From Burkholderia sp. E7m39 (GTDB lineage Bacteria; Pseudomonadota; Gammaproteobacteria; Burkholderiales; Burkholderiaceae): a stretch of 64,000 nt of DNA. The position numbers and the translations under genes are program-made. The stretch is from assembly GCA_001319865.1 (NCBI GenBank), contig BBSL01000229.1:1-64000 (forward strand), read 5' to 3'. Under the pieces are notes generated by a model. That model was not told the origin of the DNA, did not search any database, and worked only from the letters and a program-made list of their open reading frames with translations. Shown piece by piece: positions 28,024-39,960 of the stretch; position 1 is the stretch's first letter; each line of letters starts with the position of its first letter.

Positions 28024-29412
28024 TCATTCTTCTCCCAGCGCTTCGAGAGCGCGGTTGTGCAATACGGGATGCCTGCGTTGATCGCGGCGCTCGGTGTGTT
28101 CGTCAGGACCACGCTTCATCAGTATCAGCATGTAATAGATGCCGACGCCGAACACCAGGAAATACACCAGCACGAAGATGAGCAGGGACACGCCCGCCTG
28201 CTGCGCATCGACAGGCGACAGAGAATCCGCCGTGCGCAATACGCCGTAGACGGTCCACGGCTGACGGCCGACTTCCGTGGTGATCCAGCCGGCCAGCAGC
28301 GCCACGATGCCCGACGGTCCCATGCAGAATACGAAGCGCTGAAACCAGCGCGTCTCATACAACTGGCCGCGTATTCTGAGCAGCAGACCGACCAGCGCCG
28401 TCAGCAGCATCAGCATGCCGAGACCCGCCATCAGCCTGAACGTCCAGAAAATGATGGGTGAGTAAGGCCGGTCCTGAGGCGGGAACTCTTTGAGGCCACG
28501 AATTTCGCCATTCCAGCTATGCGTCAGAATCAGGCTGCCCAGGTGCGGGATCTGAATGGCGTATCGCGTTACTTCGGCGTCCATGTCGGGCAGCCCGACC
28601 AGATTCAGCGGGGTGCCGCCTTTCTCCGTTTCCCATAACCCTTCGATCGCGGCGATTTTCGCGGGCTGGTACTTGCGTGTATTGAGACCATGCGCGTCCC
28701 CCACCAGGATCTGGATCGGCGTCAGCAGGAGCAATATCCACAATGCCATCGAAAAGCTGCGCATGACGGGCTTGTCGCGTCGGCCGTGCAGCAAGTGCCA
28801 CGCGCCGCACGCCGCAACGATGAAACCGGCCACGATGAAGGCGGCAATCGTCATATGCGCGAGGCGATATGGGAATGACGGATTGAAGATCACCTTGAAC
28901 CAGTCCACGGGCACGATACGACCGTTTTCGATTGCATATCCTTGCGGCGTTTGCATGAAGCTATTCGACGCGAGAATCCAGAACGTGGAAATCAGCGTGC
29001 CGATTGCGACCATCAACGTCGCGAAGAAATGCGCGCGCGGACTCACGCGATGCCAGCCGAACAGCATCACGCCTAGGAAACCTGCTTCCAGAAAAAACGC
29101 CGTCAGTACTTCATAGGTGAGAAGCGGCCCGGTGATATTCCCGGCGATGCTGGAAAAGCCGCTCCAGTTGGTGCCGAACTCGTAGGCCATGACCACGCCT
29201 GAAACGACGCCCATGCCGAATCCGACCGCGAAGATCTTCGACCAGAACAGGAACATGTCCTTGTATGCCGTATCGCCCGTCAGCAGCCAGCGCCATTCGA
29301 GTACGGCAAGGAAGCTTGCCATGCCGATGCTGATTGCGGGAAAGACGATATGGAACGATACCGTGAACGCAAACTGCATCCTGGCGAGATGAAAGGCGTC
29401 GAAGATTTCCAT
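28024..29412 (-). CDS. cydA: Cytochrome bd-type ubiquinol oxidase subunit I (cyanide-insensitive type)
   Basis: A 462-residue subunit I starting MEIFDAFHLARMQFAFTVSF. The haem ligand histidine is in the N-terminal FTVSFHIVFPA segment. GWHRVSPRAHFFATL, ILASNSFMQTPQGY and WFKVIFNPSFPYRLAHM are typical of CioA. The quinol-binding Q loop is short, as in cyanide-insensitive oxidases. It is first in the oxidase operon and lies 114 bases downstream of the YdeP-type gene. Such oxidases support respiration at low oxygen or under cyanide, nitrosative or oxidative stress. Confidence 0.92.
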   Translation of the reverse strand: MEIFDAFHLARMQFAFTVSFHIVFPAISIGMASFLAVLEWRWLLTGDTAYKDMFLFWSKIFAVGFGMGVVSGVVMAYEFGTNWSGFSSIAGNITGPLLTYEVLTAFFLEAGFLGVMLFGWHRVSPRAHFFATLMVAIGTLISTFWILASNSFMQTPQGYAIENGRIVPVDWFKVIFNPSFPYRLAHMTIAAFIVAGFIVAACGAWHLLHGRRDKPVMRSFSMALWILLLLTPIQILVGDAHGLNTRKYQPAKIAAIEGLWETEKGGTPLNLVGLPDMDAEVTRYAIQIPHLGSLILTHSWNGEIRGLKEFPPQDRPYSPIIFWTFRLMAGLGMLMLLTALVGLLLRIRGQLYETRWFQRFVFCMGPSGIVALLAGWITTEVGRQPWTVYGVLRTADSLSPVDAQQAGVSLLIFVLVYFLVFGVGIYYMLILMKRGPDEHTERRDQRRHPVLHNRALEALGEE

Positions 29413-29526
29413 GATCGGTCAATAGCTCCCGTTAATGACGACATCCGCCGACTGACTCGCGCTGATCGAATGCGGCACGGCCTGCCGTGTGCCAGCAAGC
29501 CCCGTGCGCGCAGACCGCCGGCAGCG

Positions 29527-31803
29527 TCAGTTCGCAGCCGCGCGCGTGACCTTGACGGGCACGGATTTGTACGAAGGCGTGCCGCTCTCCTTGTCGATGT
29601 AGTCGAGCGGGACCAGAACGTTGGCTTCCGGGTAGTACGCGGCCACCGAGCCCTTTGCAATGGCATACACGATCGCAGTGAGGTTCTTCATCCGCAACTG
29701 TCTGCCGGAGACGATCGTCTCGATGTCCACCAGGTCGCCATGTTCCAGCCCGTGTTCCTCGAGGTCGGCTTCGTTCATGAACAGCACGTCACGCCGGCCG
29801 AATACGCCGCGATAGCGGTCGTCCATCGCGTAGATGGTGGTGTTGTACTGGTCGTGGCTGCGTATCGTGATGAGGCGCAGTACATGCTCTGCGCCGAGCA
29901 CGTCCGCGTCTTCCTTGACGCCTTCATAGACGGAGAAGATCGCCTTTCCGGACGGCGTGGGCCACTGCCGCTCGGTTGGCGGAAGCGGGAGGCGAAATCC
30001 GCCGGGATGCCGGATGCGTTCGTTGAAAGCTTCGAAGCCTGGGACGGTCCGCTCGATCAGGTCACGGATGTTGTCATAATCGGCAATGAGTTCCGTCCAC
30101 GCTACCTTGCTGTTGGGTAGCGTCGCGCGAGCCATGCCGGCGACGATGGCGGGCTCCGAGCGCAGATGTTCCGACGCCGGGGTGAGCTTGCCAGCCGATG
30201 CGTGAACCATGGACATCGAGTCTTCCACCGTCACCGACTGCTGGCCTCCCGTCTGCATGTCGAGTTCGGTACGGCCGAGGCAAGGGAACAGGTAGGTTTC
30301 CTTCGACACCAGCAAATGCGAGCGATTGAGCTTTGTGCCGATATGAACGGCCAGATCGAGCCCCGCCATCGCGGGGAAGGACAGTTCCGGATCCGGCAAC
30401 GCGACTGCGAAGTTTCCGCCCAGACACAGCAGCGCCTTCGCCTTGCCGTCGATCATCGCCTGCATTGCCTGGACGGCATCATGCCCGTGTTCCGAAGGGG
30501 GCGCGAAGCCACACGTCTGTTCAATCAGCTTGAGAAACTCGCTGGATGGCTTTTCAGTGATGCCGACGGTACGGTTTCCCTGCACGTTCGAATGCCCGCG
30601 AAGCGGACAGATGCCGGCGCCGGGCTTGCCGAAGTTGCCGCGCAGCAATAACAGGTCGGCAATCAGACGGACATTGGCGGTGCCCTTGTTGTGCTGTGTG
30701 ATGCCCATCCCGTACGTCACGATGGTCGCATTGGACTTCGCGTAGGCGAGGGCAACCTCCTCGAGGTCCGGGCGTGTGAGGCCGCTCGCCTTTTCGATAT
30801 CGTCCCACGACGTCGCTTCGAGATCGGCGGCGAACGCGTCGAAACCTTCGGTGTGCGCGGCGATGAATTCACGGTCGAGCACATTGCCTTGCTCCGCTTC
30901 CATCTGAAGCAATGCTTTCATGACGCCCTTGAGCGCAGCCGCGTCACCGCCCGCGTCGACCTGAAAGTAGGTTGACGCAATACGCGTCGACGCATAAGTC
31001 GCCATTTCGATGAAGTTCTGCGGGTCGGCGAACCGTTCGAGTGCGCGCTCACGCAGCGGATTGAAGACGATGATCGGCACATTGCGCCGCGACGCTTCAT
31101 GCAGCGTGCCCATCATGCGCGGGTGATTCGTGCCGGGATTGTGGCCGATCGAGATGATGAGTTCGGCCGAGTCGAAATCTTCCAGCGAAACGGTGCCCTT
31201 GCCGATACCGATTGATCGAGGCAAGCCGACGCTGGTCGGCTCATGACACATGTTCGAGCAATCAGGGAAATTGTTTGTGCCGTACTCGCGCGCGAATAGC
31301 TGGTACAGGTACGCGGCTTCATTCGACGCGCGGCCCGAGGTGTAGAACTCGACCTGGTCCGGTGAAAGGGCGCGCAGGATTTCACCGATGCGCGCAAAAG
31401 CGTCTTCCCATTCGACCGCACGATAGGTGTCCGTTGCCCGATCGTAGACGAGTGGATGGGTGAGGCGGCCCATGTCTTCCAGCTCGTAGTCCGACTTTTG
31501 CAGCAGAGACGTGACGGTGTTGCTGGCGAAGAATTCGGGAGGAACCCGCTTGCTCGTCGCTTCCCAGGTGACAGCCTTCGCGCCGTTCTCGCAGAACTGG
31601 AATGTGGAGCGATGTTCCTTGTCGGGCCACGCACAGCCGGGACAGTCGAAGCCATCCGGCTGGTTGGTGCGCATCAGCGTAATCGGCGCGGTGATGCTCT
31701 CCATCTGCTGGCGGACGGCCTGAGCTGTCGCGCGGAGCGCGCCCCATCCGCCAGCGGGGCCGTCATAAGGCCGAATGCCTGGCACTTCGCGTCGTGTCGT
31801 CAT
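29527..31803 (-). CDS. FdhF/YdeP-family molybdopterin oxidoreductase
   Basis: A 758-residue bis-MGD-type oxidoreductase. An N-terminal cysteine motif (FDCPGCAWPD) near residue 55 probably binds the Fe-S cluster seen in YdeP-type proteins. The pterin-binding parts include YTSGRASNEAAYLYQLFARE, CSNMCHEPTS and SIGHNPGTNHPRMMG. The C-terminal aspartate-decarboxylase-like domain starts near LRLITIRSHDQYN. YdeP of E. coli is linked to acid tolerance; substrate is unknown. It directly precedes the bd oxidase genes on the same strand, suggesting electrons passed to the quinone pool or a shared stress role. Confidence 0.85.
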   Translation of the reverse strand: MTTRREVPGIRPYDGPAGGWGALRATAQAVRQQMESITAPITLMRTNQPDGFDCPGCAWPDKEHRSTFQFCENGAKAVTWEATSKRVPPEFFASNTVTSLLQKSDYELEDMGRLTHPLVYDRATDTYRAVEWEDAFARIGEILRALSPDQVEFYTSGRASNEAAYLYQLFAREYGTNNFPDCSNMCHEPTSVGLPRSIGIGKGTVSLEDFDSAELIISIGHNPGTNHPRMMGTLHEASRRNVPIIVFNPLRERALERFADPQNFIEMATYASTRIASTYFQVDAGGDAAALKGVMKALLQMEAEQGNVLDREFIAAHTEGFDAFAADLEATSWDDIEKASGLTRPDLEEVALAYAKSNATIVTYGMGITQHNKGTANVRLIADLLLLRGNFGKPGAGICPLRGHSNVQGNRTVGITEKPSSEFLKLIEQTCGFAPPSEHGHDAVQAMQAMIDGKAKALLCLGGNFAVALPDPELSFPAMAGLDLAVHIGTKLNRSHLLVSKETYLFPCLGRTELDMQTGGQQSVTVEDSMSMVHASAGKLTPASEHLRSEPAIVAGMARATLPNSKVAWTELIADYDNIRDLIERTVPGFEAFNERIRHPGGFRLPLPPTERQWPTPSGKAIFSVYEGVKEDADVLGAEHVLRLITIRSHDQYNTTIYAMDDRYRGVFGRRDVLFMNEADLEEHGLEHGDLVDIETIVSGRQLRMKNLTAIVYAIAKGSVAAYYPEANVLVPLDYIDKESGTPSYKSVPVKVTRAAAN

Positions 31804-32043
31804 CTCGCACTCCGTCAGTATCTCTGGATGAAAAATGTATAAATAAAACCAGTAAGCGGTGAGTCAGTTTTTGCCTGTGATACGGATGTCTAACTTAATT
31901 CGATGTCAACGAGTCGTGCGCTCTTGTCAGGAGCGCACAACCGATGCCTCTCGTATATAACGGGTGGGAAAACGGGTAAGGGCGGCGTTTGGTGAAATGA
32001 GTCCGACGCCAGGTACATCACCTGAGAGGAAAGTGCATGTGAT

Positions 32044-34872
<2,829 letters not shown>

Positions 34873-35504
34873 GGTGAGCGTGCCTCCGTCTATGGAGCGT
34901 TCGAATCCGGACACTGATCGCACAGATATTGCAGGTCGATCCTCGCGAATGGGTGCGCCGGCGAATACTCATATGTCCGGACTCACGCTACGAGGCGAGG
35001 ACGACATTGCGAGTCCGGGTCTGTACTGTGTATATAGTCGATCGGTACGTAGTCTCCAAGACGAAACGCGAGCATTGCGGTCTCGCGCATGTAGAAGGGC
35101 AGACGCGCTCGTTGCCGCGAAGGCAGCTTGTGAGCGGGCGGCTTCTTCCCGGTCGGCGCGCAACCACGAAGAAGGCCACGGTGAAGAGATTCTAGGGACG
35201 GGGCAGGCGTGTGTGAATATCGGAAGCACCGATGATAGGTATCGGCATGCGTTGCCGGCCTCGACGCAATTTTTGTGTTTGTTTCAGGCGCAAGGGCTGT
35301 CGCTCGATTTGCGGGAGATCGACGACCTCGTCAACGCGGGAGAAAATGGAGCGCGGCTAACGAATAAAGAAGCAGAAGCGCTTGACGAAGATGAGCGAGA
35401 AGCGTCAACACCAGGTCATCACATTCTCTCAGCGCCCCTGCCGGCTGCTCAACTGCTCAACTGCTCAACTGCTCAACTGCTCAACTGCTCAACTGCTCAA
35501 CTGC
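34873..35504. other. Upstream region of clpK, with tandem repeat at right end
   Basis: A 632-base gap between clpK and aroQ (both minus strand). It contains a candidate clpK promoter. A long plus-strand frame runs through it; its part at 35213-35400 reads somewhat like protein (LREIDDLVNAGENGARLTNK) and could be a degraded small gene started by GTG at 35213, but it runs on into the tandem repeat and has no clear ribosome site. Confidence 0.4.
35031..35059 (-). promoter_or_regulatory. Candidate sigma-70-like promoter of clpK
   Basis: On the minus strand TTGGAG (35054-35059) and TATATA (35031-35036) are separated by exactly 17 bases, about 160 bases before the clpK start. Neither hexamer is perfect. 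No heat-shock (sigma-32) consensus was seen nearby. Confidence 0.3.
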
Positions 35505-35508
35505 TCAA
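35445..35508. repeat. Eight perfect copies of an 8-bp tandem repeat at the aroQ stop codon
   Basis: The unit CTGCTCAA is repeated eight times without mismatch and then trails into a partial copy. On the minus strand the unit is TTGAGCAG, which brings a TGA into every third reading frame position; the aroQ stop codon (35505-35507) is in the first unit reached. The array is a simple sequence repeat prone to slippage. It could mark transcript-end structure or simply be a mutational hot spot. Confidence 0.95.
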
Positions 35509-35948
35509 CTGCAACCGATCTGCGCGACAGCGGCCCGTAAGGCCAGCAGATAGCTCTCTACACCAAAGCCGCAAATCTGGCCAACGACGACCTCCGAGAA
35601 AACGGAGTGGTGCCGAAACGCCTCCCGCGCGTGAACATTGGACATGTGCAGCTCCACGACCGGGCAGGTGAGAATTGCCAGCGCATCGCGTATGCCGTAG
35701 CTGTAGTGTGTCCACGCTCCGGCGTTGATAAGCACGGCATCGCAACGCTCTTCGAAGGCCTGGTGAATGCGCTCGCACATCGCTCCTTCGCTGTTCGTCT
35801 GAAACGATTCCACCTGCACGCCAAGCTCGGCAGCCAGAGCCTGCAAGCGGTTGTCTATTTCGGACAGCGTGATCGTCCCGTACTGCACCGGGTCGCGCTT
35901 GCCGAACATGTTGTGATTGATGCCGTGAAGCATGAGGACTTTCTTCAT
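35505..35948 (-). CDS. aroQ: Type II 3-dehydroquinate dehydratase
   Basis: A 147-residue protein, the usual length for AroQ dodecamers. The catalytic tyrosine and arginine are in FGKRDPVQYGTITL, followed by FQTNSEGAM, the substrate loop INAGAWTHYSYGIRDAL and the HMSNVHAREAFRHHS histidine-arginine segment. The first motif is diverged (HGINHNMFG rather than NGPNLNLLG), as in paralogues used for catabolism. It removes water from 3-dehydroquinate to give 3-dehydroshikimate. It is last of a six-gene operon with a shikimate-dehydrogenase-like enzyme, which suggests a quinate/shikimate-type catabolic role rather than aromatic amino acid synthesis. Confidence 0.88.
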   Translation of the reverse strand: MKKVLMLHGINHNMFGKRDPVQYGTITLSEIDNRLQALAAELGVQVESFQTNSEGAMCERIHQAFEERCDAVLINAGAWTHYSYGIRDALAILTCPVVELHMSNVHAREAFRHHSVFSEVVVGQICGFGVESYLLALRAAVAQIGCS

Positions 35949-35967
35949 TTGTCACTCCATCGCGAAG

Positions 35968-36801
35968 TCATTCGAGCGGCACCGTGAGACGCTCGATCAC
36001 CGCCCGCGTTGCAGGCCGAACACCGCGCCACCAGTCGAAGGCTTCCGCCGCCTGTTCGACCAGCATGCCCACGCCATCCGCGATCGTGAACACACCCGCG
36101 TTGCGTGCAAGCCGCAGGAATGGCGTCAAACGTTTCCCATAGGCAAGTTCATAGGCGGCGCCGTCAGGACTGAAGACACTGGGAGGAACGGGCGGCAGGT
36201 CGCCCGTGAGGCTGGCCGACGTCGCGTTCACGACCAGGTCGAAGCGCCCCAGTGCTTGCAGATCGCGATATCCGCAGGCGTGAAGAGCGCCATGCGCGCC
36301 GACCTGCGCCGCGAGATCGCTGGCCTTTGCGACATCGCGATTGGCAATGACCAGGCTTTCTGGCCGTGCCGCCAGAAAAGGCAGCAGAGCGCCGCGCGCG
36401 GCGCCGCCCGCGCCGAGCAGCAGCACCCGCTTGCCCGCCATCGGCAGGCCGAGATTGACTTCGATGTCACGCACGAGCCCGATGCCGTCGAAATTCTCGG
36501 CAATGATGCGGCCGCGCTCGAACTTCATCGCGTTGACAGCGCCAGCGAGCTCCGCTCTCTCGCTGCGTTCATCGGCCATCGCAAAGGCCTTGAGCTTGAA
36601 GGGCGCGGTGACGTTCATTCCCTTGCCGCCCGCCAGCGCGAACGCGCGCACCGTCTCGGCAAAAGCCTGCTCGGGTTCGAGCGGCCCTTCGATGGCTGTA
36701 TACGCGATGTCCTGCTGCGTCTGCTCGGCAAACAGGCCGTGAATCAGCGGAGATTTGGTGTGTCCGATCGGATTGCCGATCACCGCATACTGGTCCGTCA
36801 T
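35968..36801 (-). CDS. Shikimate (quinate) dehydrogenase family protein
   Basis: A 277-residue AroE-fold enzyme starting MTDQYAVIGNPIGHTKSP. The substrate-binding GHTKSPLIHGLF, catalytic lysine in NVTAPFKLKAF and NADP-binding turn GAGGAARGALL are present. The catalytic aspartate lies in NFDGIGLVRD, where the usual NTDG has Thr replaced by Phe. It would interconvert 3-dehydroshikimate or a related acid and its alcohol using NAD(P). It is the fifth gene of the operon; the longer frame to 37125 is a shadow of the CoA-transferase gene. Confidence 0.8.
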   Translation of the reverse strand: MTDQYAVIGNPIGHTKSPLIHGLFAEQTQQDIAYTAIEGPLEPEQAFAETVRAFALAGGKGMNVTAPFKLKAFAMADERSERAELAGAVNAMKFERGRIIAENFDGIGLVRDIEVNLGLPMAGKRVLLLGAGGAARGALLPFLAARPESLVIANRDVAKASDLAAQVGAHGALHACGYRDLQALGRFDLVVNATSASLTGDLPPVPPSVFSPDGAAYELAYGKRLTPFLRLARNAGVFTIADGVGMLVEQAAEAFDWWRGVRPATRAVIERLTVPLE

Positions 36802-36808
36802 CGTGTCC

Positions 36809-38020
36809 TCATCTGGAAAAAAGAACGCCGTCGGTCTGCATCGCATCGATCTCGGCAGCTCCGAAGCCCAGCGATTGCGCCACTTCCGCGTTGTGCTGCC
36901 CGAGGTCGGGCCCGACCTGGCGAATCGTCGTGTCGCAATCGGAAAACCGGAATGGAAGGTTCGGCAGGCGCAGAGTGCCGAAGCGCGGATGCTGCTGTTC
37001 AACCACCATGCCGCGCGCGATGATCTGCGGGTCGGCGAGCACTTCGTCGATGCGCTGCACCTTGGCGCAGGGCACGTCGACGCTGTCCAGCAGTTCGAGC
37101 ACCTGCGCGACCGGCCGCGCGGCAACCCACGGCTTCACCACCGAGAGAATCTCCACGCGGTTGGCGTTGCGCCCGCCGAGCGTGTGGAATCGCGCGTCGC
37201 GGCCAAATCCAGCCGGCCCGCCCTGTGCCTCGACGAGCGCGGCGAACCGCTTCCACGCTTCGTCTACCTGCGCTGCGATGACGAGATCGCCGTCGGCGGC
37301 ACGGAATACGCCATAGAGCGTCGACGTCGGCATGTCGTGACCCGTCTGTTCGGGCACGACGCCTTGCGTCGTGTAGCACTGCACCGCGTACTCGTGCATC
37401 GACACGAGGGTGTCGTAAAGCGCCATGTCGATGTGCTGCCCCCGGCCGCTCTTCTCGCGGCCCAACAACGCGGCATTGACTGCAGCGACCGCGTGAATGC
37501 CCGTGTACATGTCGCCGAGCGAGATGCGCATGAGTGGCGGCGGGGAACCGGGCTCGCCGATCATCTGCATGATGCCGCTCTTCGCTTCGGCGATCAGGCC
37601 GAAGCCCGCTCGATGCGCATCCGGGCCAGTATGTCCGTACGCCGAAATCGAGCAATACACGAGGCGCGGGTTGCGCGCCGAGAGCGCTTCGTATCCGAGA
37701 CCGAGTTTGTCGAGCGCGCCCGGACGGTAGTTTTCGATGAATACGTCCGCCGAGTCGCACAGACGCTGCATGAAGTCCTTGCCGCGTGGATCTTTCATGT
37801 TGACGCTCACGCCGCGCTTGCCCATGTTCAGTTGCAGGAAGTAGGCGCTTTGCTGGTCGTCGAGCACGGTGGCGTGCTGGCGCCCGGCGTCCCCACTGCC
37901 GGGACGCTCGACCTTGATGACTTCAGCGCCGAGTGCCGCGAGACACCGCCCCACATAAGGGCCGGCGAGAAAGTGGCTGTAGTCGACGACGCGAATACCT
38001 TCGAGTGGACGAGCTTGCAT
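36809..38020 (-). CDS. CaiB/BaiF (class III) CoA-transferase
   Basis: A 403-residue class III CoA-transferase starting MQARPLEGIRVVDYSHFLAG. Family hallmarks are GAEVIKVERPGSGD, NMGKRGVSVNMKDPRG and the catalytic aspartate region RISLGDMYTGIHAV. It moves CoA between a donor acyl-CoA and a carboxylic acid. Its start shares a base with the stop of the MaoC gene (TGATG), so the two are coupled; together they suggest activation of an acid to a CoA ester followed by hydration or dehydration. The substrate is unknown. Confidence 0.85.
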   Translation of the reverse strand: MQARPLEGIRVVDYSHFLAGPYVGRCLAALGAEVIKVERPGSGDAGRQHATVLDDQQSAYFLQLNMGKRGVSVNMKDPRGKDFMQRLCDSADVFIENYRPGALDKLGLGYEALSARNPRLVYCSISAYGHTGPDAHRAGFGLIAEAKSGIMQMIGEPGSPPPLMRISLGDMYTGIHAVAAVNAALLGREKSGRGQHIDMALYDTLVSMHEYAVQCYTTQGVVPEQTGHDMPTSTLYGVFRAADGDLVIAAQVDEAWKRFAALVEAQGGPAGFGRDARFHTLGGRNANRVEILSVVKPWVAARPVAQVLELLDSVDVPCAKVQRIDEVLADPQIIARGMVVEQQHPRFGTLRLPNLPFRFSDCDTTIRQVGPDLGQHNAEVAQSLGFGAAEIDAMQTDGVLFSR

Positions 38021-38478
38021 CAGTACGCTCCCGGACGGCGCGGGACCATCAGGCGGTGTTCGCCGCGCTGGACGACCTGGCCGTCCTGATTGATCAGATC
38101 GGACGGCAGCACGACAATGCCCCAGTCCGGACGGCTCTTGCTCGCACGCATCGCGCCCACGCGGAACTTCACGTGCAATACGTCATTGACCTTGATCGGC
38201 AGCAGGAAGTCCCATGTCCAGCCGAGCGACATGCCGGGCAGGAAGCGGTATTCGCTCTGCGTCTTGAGACCATCCGCAATCGACAGACCGAACAGACCGT
38301 GCGCGACGATCGAGCCGAAGTGGCTGGCGTTCGCGTATTCCTCGTCGACGTGCACCGGCGTGTGATCGCCCGTGAGGTCGGCGTATGCCAGGATGCGTTC
38401 TTTCGTGACCGTGTAGGTCGGACTCACGCATTCGTCGCCTTCGCGGGCGTCGTCCCAGTATTTCTCGATGCTCGTCAT
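38020..38478 (-). CDS. MaoC-like (R)-specific hydratase
   Basis: A 152-residue single hot-dog domain protein starting MTSIEKYWDDAREGDECVSP. The active-site segment is YADLTGDHTPVHVDEEYANA, with the catalytic Asp/His, and the following SIVAHGLFGLSIADGL. MaoC hydratases add water to enoyl-CoA thioesters or related compounds. Its position next to the CoA-transferase supports action on the CoA ester it forms. Overlap of one base with the downstream gene indicates tight coupling. Confidence 0.82.
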   Translation of the reverse strand: MTSIEKYWDDAREGDECVSPTYTVTKERILAYADLTGDHTPVHVDEEYANASHFGSIVAHGLFGLSIADGLKTQSEYRFLPGMSLGWTWDFLLPIKVNDVLHVKFRVGAMRASKSRPDWGIVVLPSDLINQDGQVVQRGEHRLMVPRRPGAY

Positions 38479-38480
38479 AG

Positions 38481-38873
38481 TCACGCCTCCGCGCGTGGAT
38501 TGATTGCCAGCGCCTGCGCGACGCATGCGGCGGGCTTCGCCTGAATCAGTTCGACCGCGAGGCCGTCCGGCAGGCGCAGCCAGTTGCGCCCCTGCGCCAT
38601 TTCGCTGACGCCGAAAGGCTGCGCGGCAGCGATCGCGGCTTCGAGGTCTTCGCACATCACGCCCAGATGCGCGAGCCGTCCTTCCGGACCGTCATAACGT
38701 GGATCGTGGATGAATTGCAGGCCGCCGAGCGTCCAGTACTGGCGCGGCGCCTCGCGGGTGCCGTCGACCTCGCGCATGGTCATGCCGAGGACCTCTTCGA
38801 AGAAACGGACGTGCCAGTGGATGTCCTTCACCCAGATCGCGATGTGCTCCAGATACGCTTTTGTGCCGCTCAT
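38481..38873 (-). CDS. VOC-superfamily (glyoxalase-like) protein
   Basis: A 130-residue protein starting MSGTKAYLEHIAIWVKDIHW with the paired beta-alpha-beta modules of the vicinal oxygen chelate fold. Putative metal ligands are the His in LEHIAI, the His in RLAHLGVMC and the Glu in LAVELIQA. It overlaps the upstream reductase gene by 4 bases (ATGA) and precedes MaoC by two bases. It might be an epimerase, lyase or isomerase in the same pathway; the reaction cannot be read from the sequence. Confidence 0.75.
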   Translation of the reverse strand: MSGTKAYLEHIAIWVKDIHWHVRFFEEVLGMTMREVDGTREAPRQYWTLGGLQFIHDPRYDGPEGRLAHLGVMCEDLEAAIAAAQPFGVSEMAQGRNWLRLPDGLAVELIQAKPAACVAQALAINPRAEA

Positions 38874-39820
38874 GCCGCCGCTCCTTCGCGCTGCCGGTCG
38901 GCCATCGCGCGCTCTATGCCCTTGATGCATGCGACGAGCGTCGAGTTGACGGGCGTCGGGACACCCAGCCGTTCGCCCCAGCGCACGACCGCCCCGTTGA
39001 TGAAGTCGATCTCCGTGACGGACCCTTTCTCGAGGCTCTGCAGCATCGAAGTCTTGAACGCGGGCGAGAGTCCTTCGGATGCGAGTGTCCAGGCCTGTTC
39101 GGCATTGGTCATCGACAGACTGACGCCGGCTGCCTGCGCAACCGCCATCGCCTCGCCCACGGCTGCCAGCGCGGTCGCCTTGAGAACGGGTTCTTCGTAG
39201 AGTTGCCCGTAGGTGAGACGCGTGATGCCCGTCAGCGCGCCCGTCGCGACATTGATTAGCAACTTGTCCCACATCGTGCCGACGATGTTGTCGCTAACCG
39301 TGGTCGCGAGGCCCGCCGCATTGAACGCAGCGGCGATTGCCTGCACCCGCTCGGTCAGCTGGCCATCCAGCTCGCCGATGTAGGTGAATTTGCCGCTCAC
39401 GCCGCGCTGGATATGGCCTGGCGCCCGCAGCACCCCGCCGACATAGGTTTTGCCGGCGAGCACACGTTCACGGCCCGCGATGTCGCTTAGCACGTCTTCG
39501 TGGCCGAGGCCGTTCTGCAACGACAGCACGAGGGTGCCGGGTCCGATGAGATCGAGCGCGCCGCGCATCGCCGAATCCGTGTGAAACGACTTGACCAGCA
39601 CAATAACCAGATCCACCGCGCCGACTTCCGCGGCGTGCGTCGCCGCGCGGACGGCGACGCGGTGCGAACCGTCGGCATCGTCGACACGCAGGCCATCGCG
39701 GCGCATCGCCTCGACGTGCGCAGCCGACCGGTCGATCAGCCAGGTCTCGTGGCCACCTTGAGTCAGTGTAGAACCGATGGCGCAGCCCAGCGCACCGGCC
39801 CCCAGAATTGCGATCTTCAT
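38870..39820 (-). CDS. Ketopantoate reductase-like (2-dehydropantoate 2-reductase family) oxidoreductase
   Basis: A 316-residue protein of the PanE fold. The N-terminal Rossmann motif is MKIAILGAGALGCAIGSTL. KSFHTDSAM and LSLQNGLGHEDVL follow, then the C-terminal domain lysine region NIVGTMWDKLLINVATGALT and the LEKGSVTEIDFINGAVV segment. As first gene of a catabolic operon it probably reduces a 2-oxo acid (or oxidises a 2-hydroxy acid) other than ketopantoate. The start at 39820 faces a divergent LysR regulator. Confidence 0.8.
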   Translation of the reverse strand: MKIAILGAGALGCAIGSTLTQGGHETWLIDRSAAHVEAMRRDGLRVDDADGSHRVAVRAATHAAEVGAVDLVIVLVKSFHTDSAMRGALDLIGPGTLVLSLQNGLGHEDVLSDIAGRERVLAGKTYVGGVLRAPGHIQRGVSGKFTYIGELDGQLTERVQAIAAAFNAAGLATTVSDNIVGTMWDKLLINVATGALTGITRLTYGQLYEEPVLKATALAAVGEAMAVAQAAGVSLSMTNAEQAWTLASEGLSPAFKTSMLQSLEKGSVTEIDFINGAVVRWGERLGVPTPVNSTLVACIKGIERAMADRQREGAAA

Positions 39821-39960
39821 TGGCGTCTCCAGTCGGTCAAGGTGAGCGCTTTTGCGCCTACCTTGGCCCCATGCAAAGTCGATGGGTTGACGCCACGATA
39901 GAAGTCGCCGTTCATCATGGCAATGCAATGACTACAATGACCTCATTGCGTAACGTAATA

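Noticed and set aside
35445-35508. CRISPR-like array
   Set aside because: The repeat is an uninterrupted 8-bp tandem unit with no spacers and no cas genes nearby.
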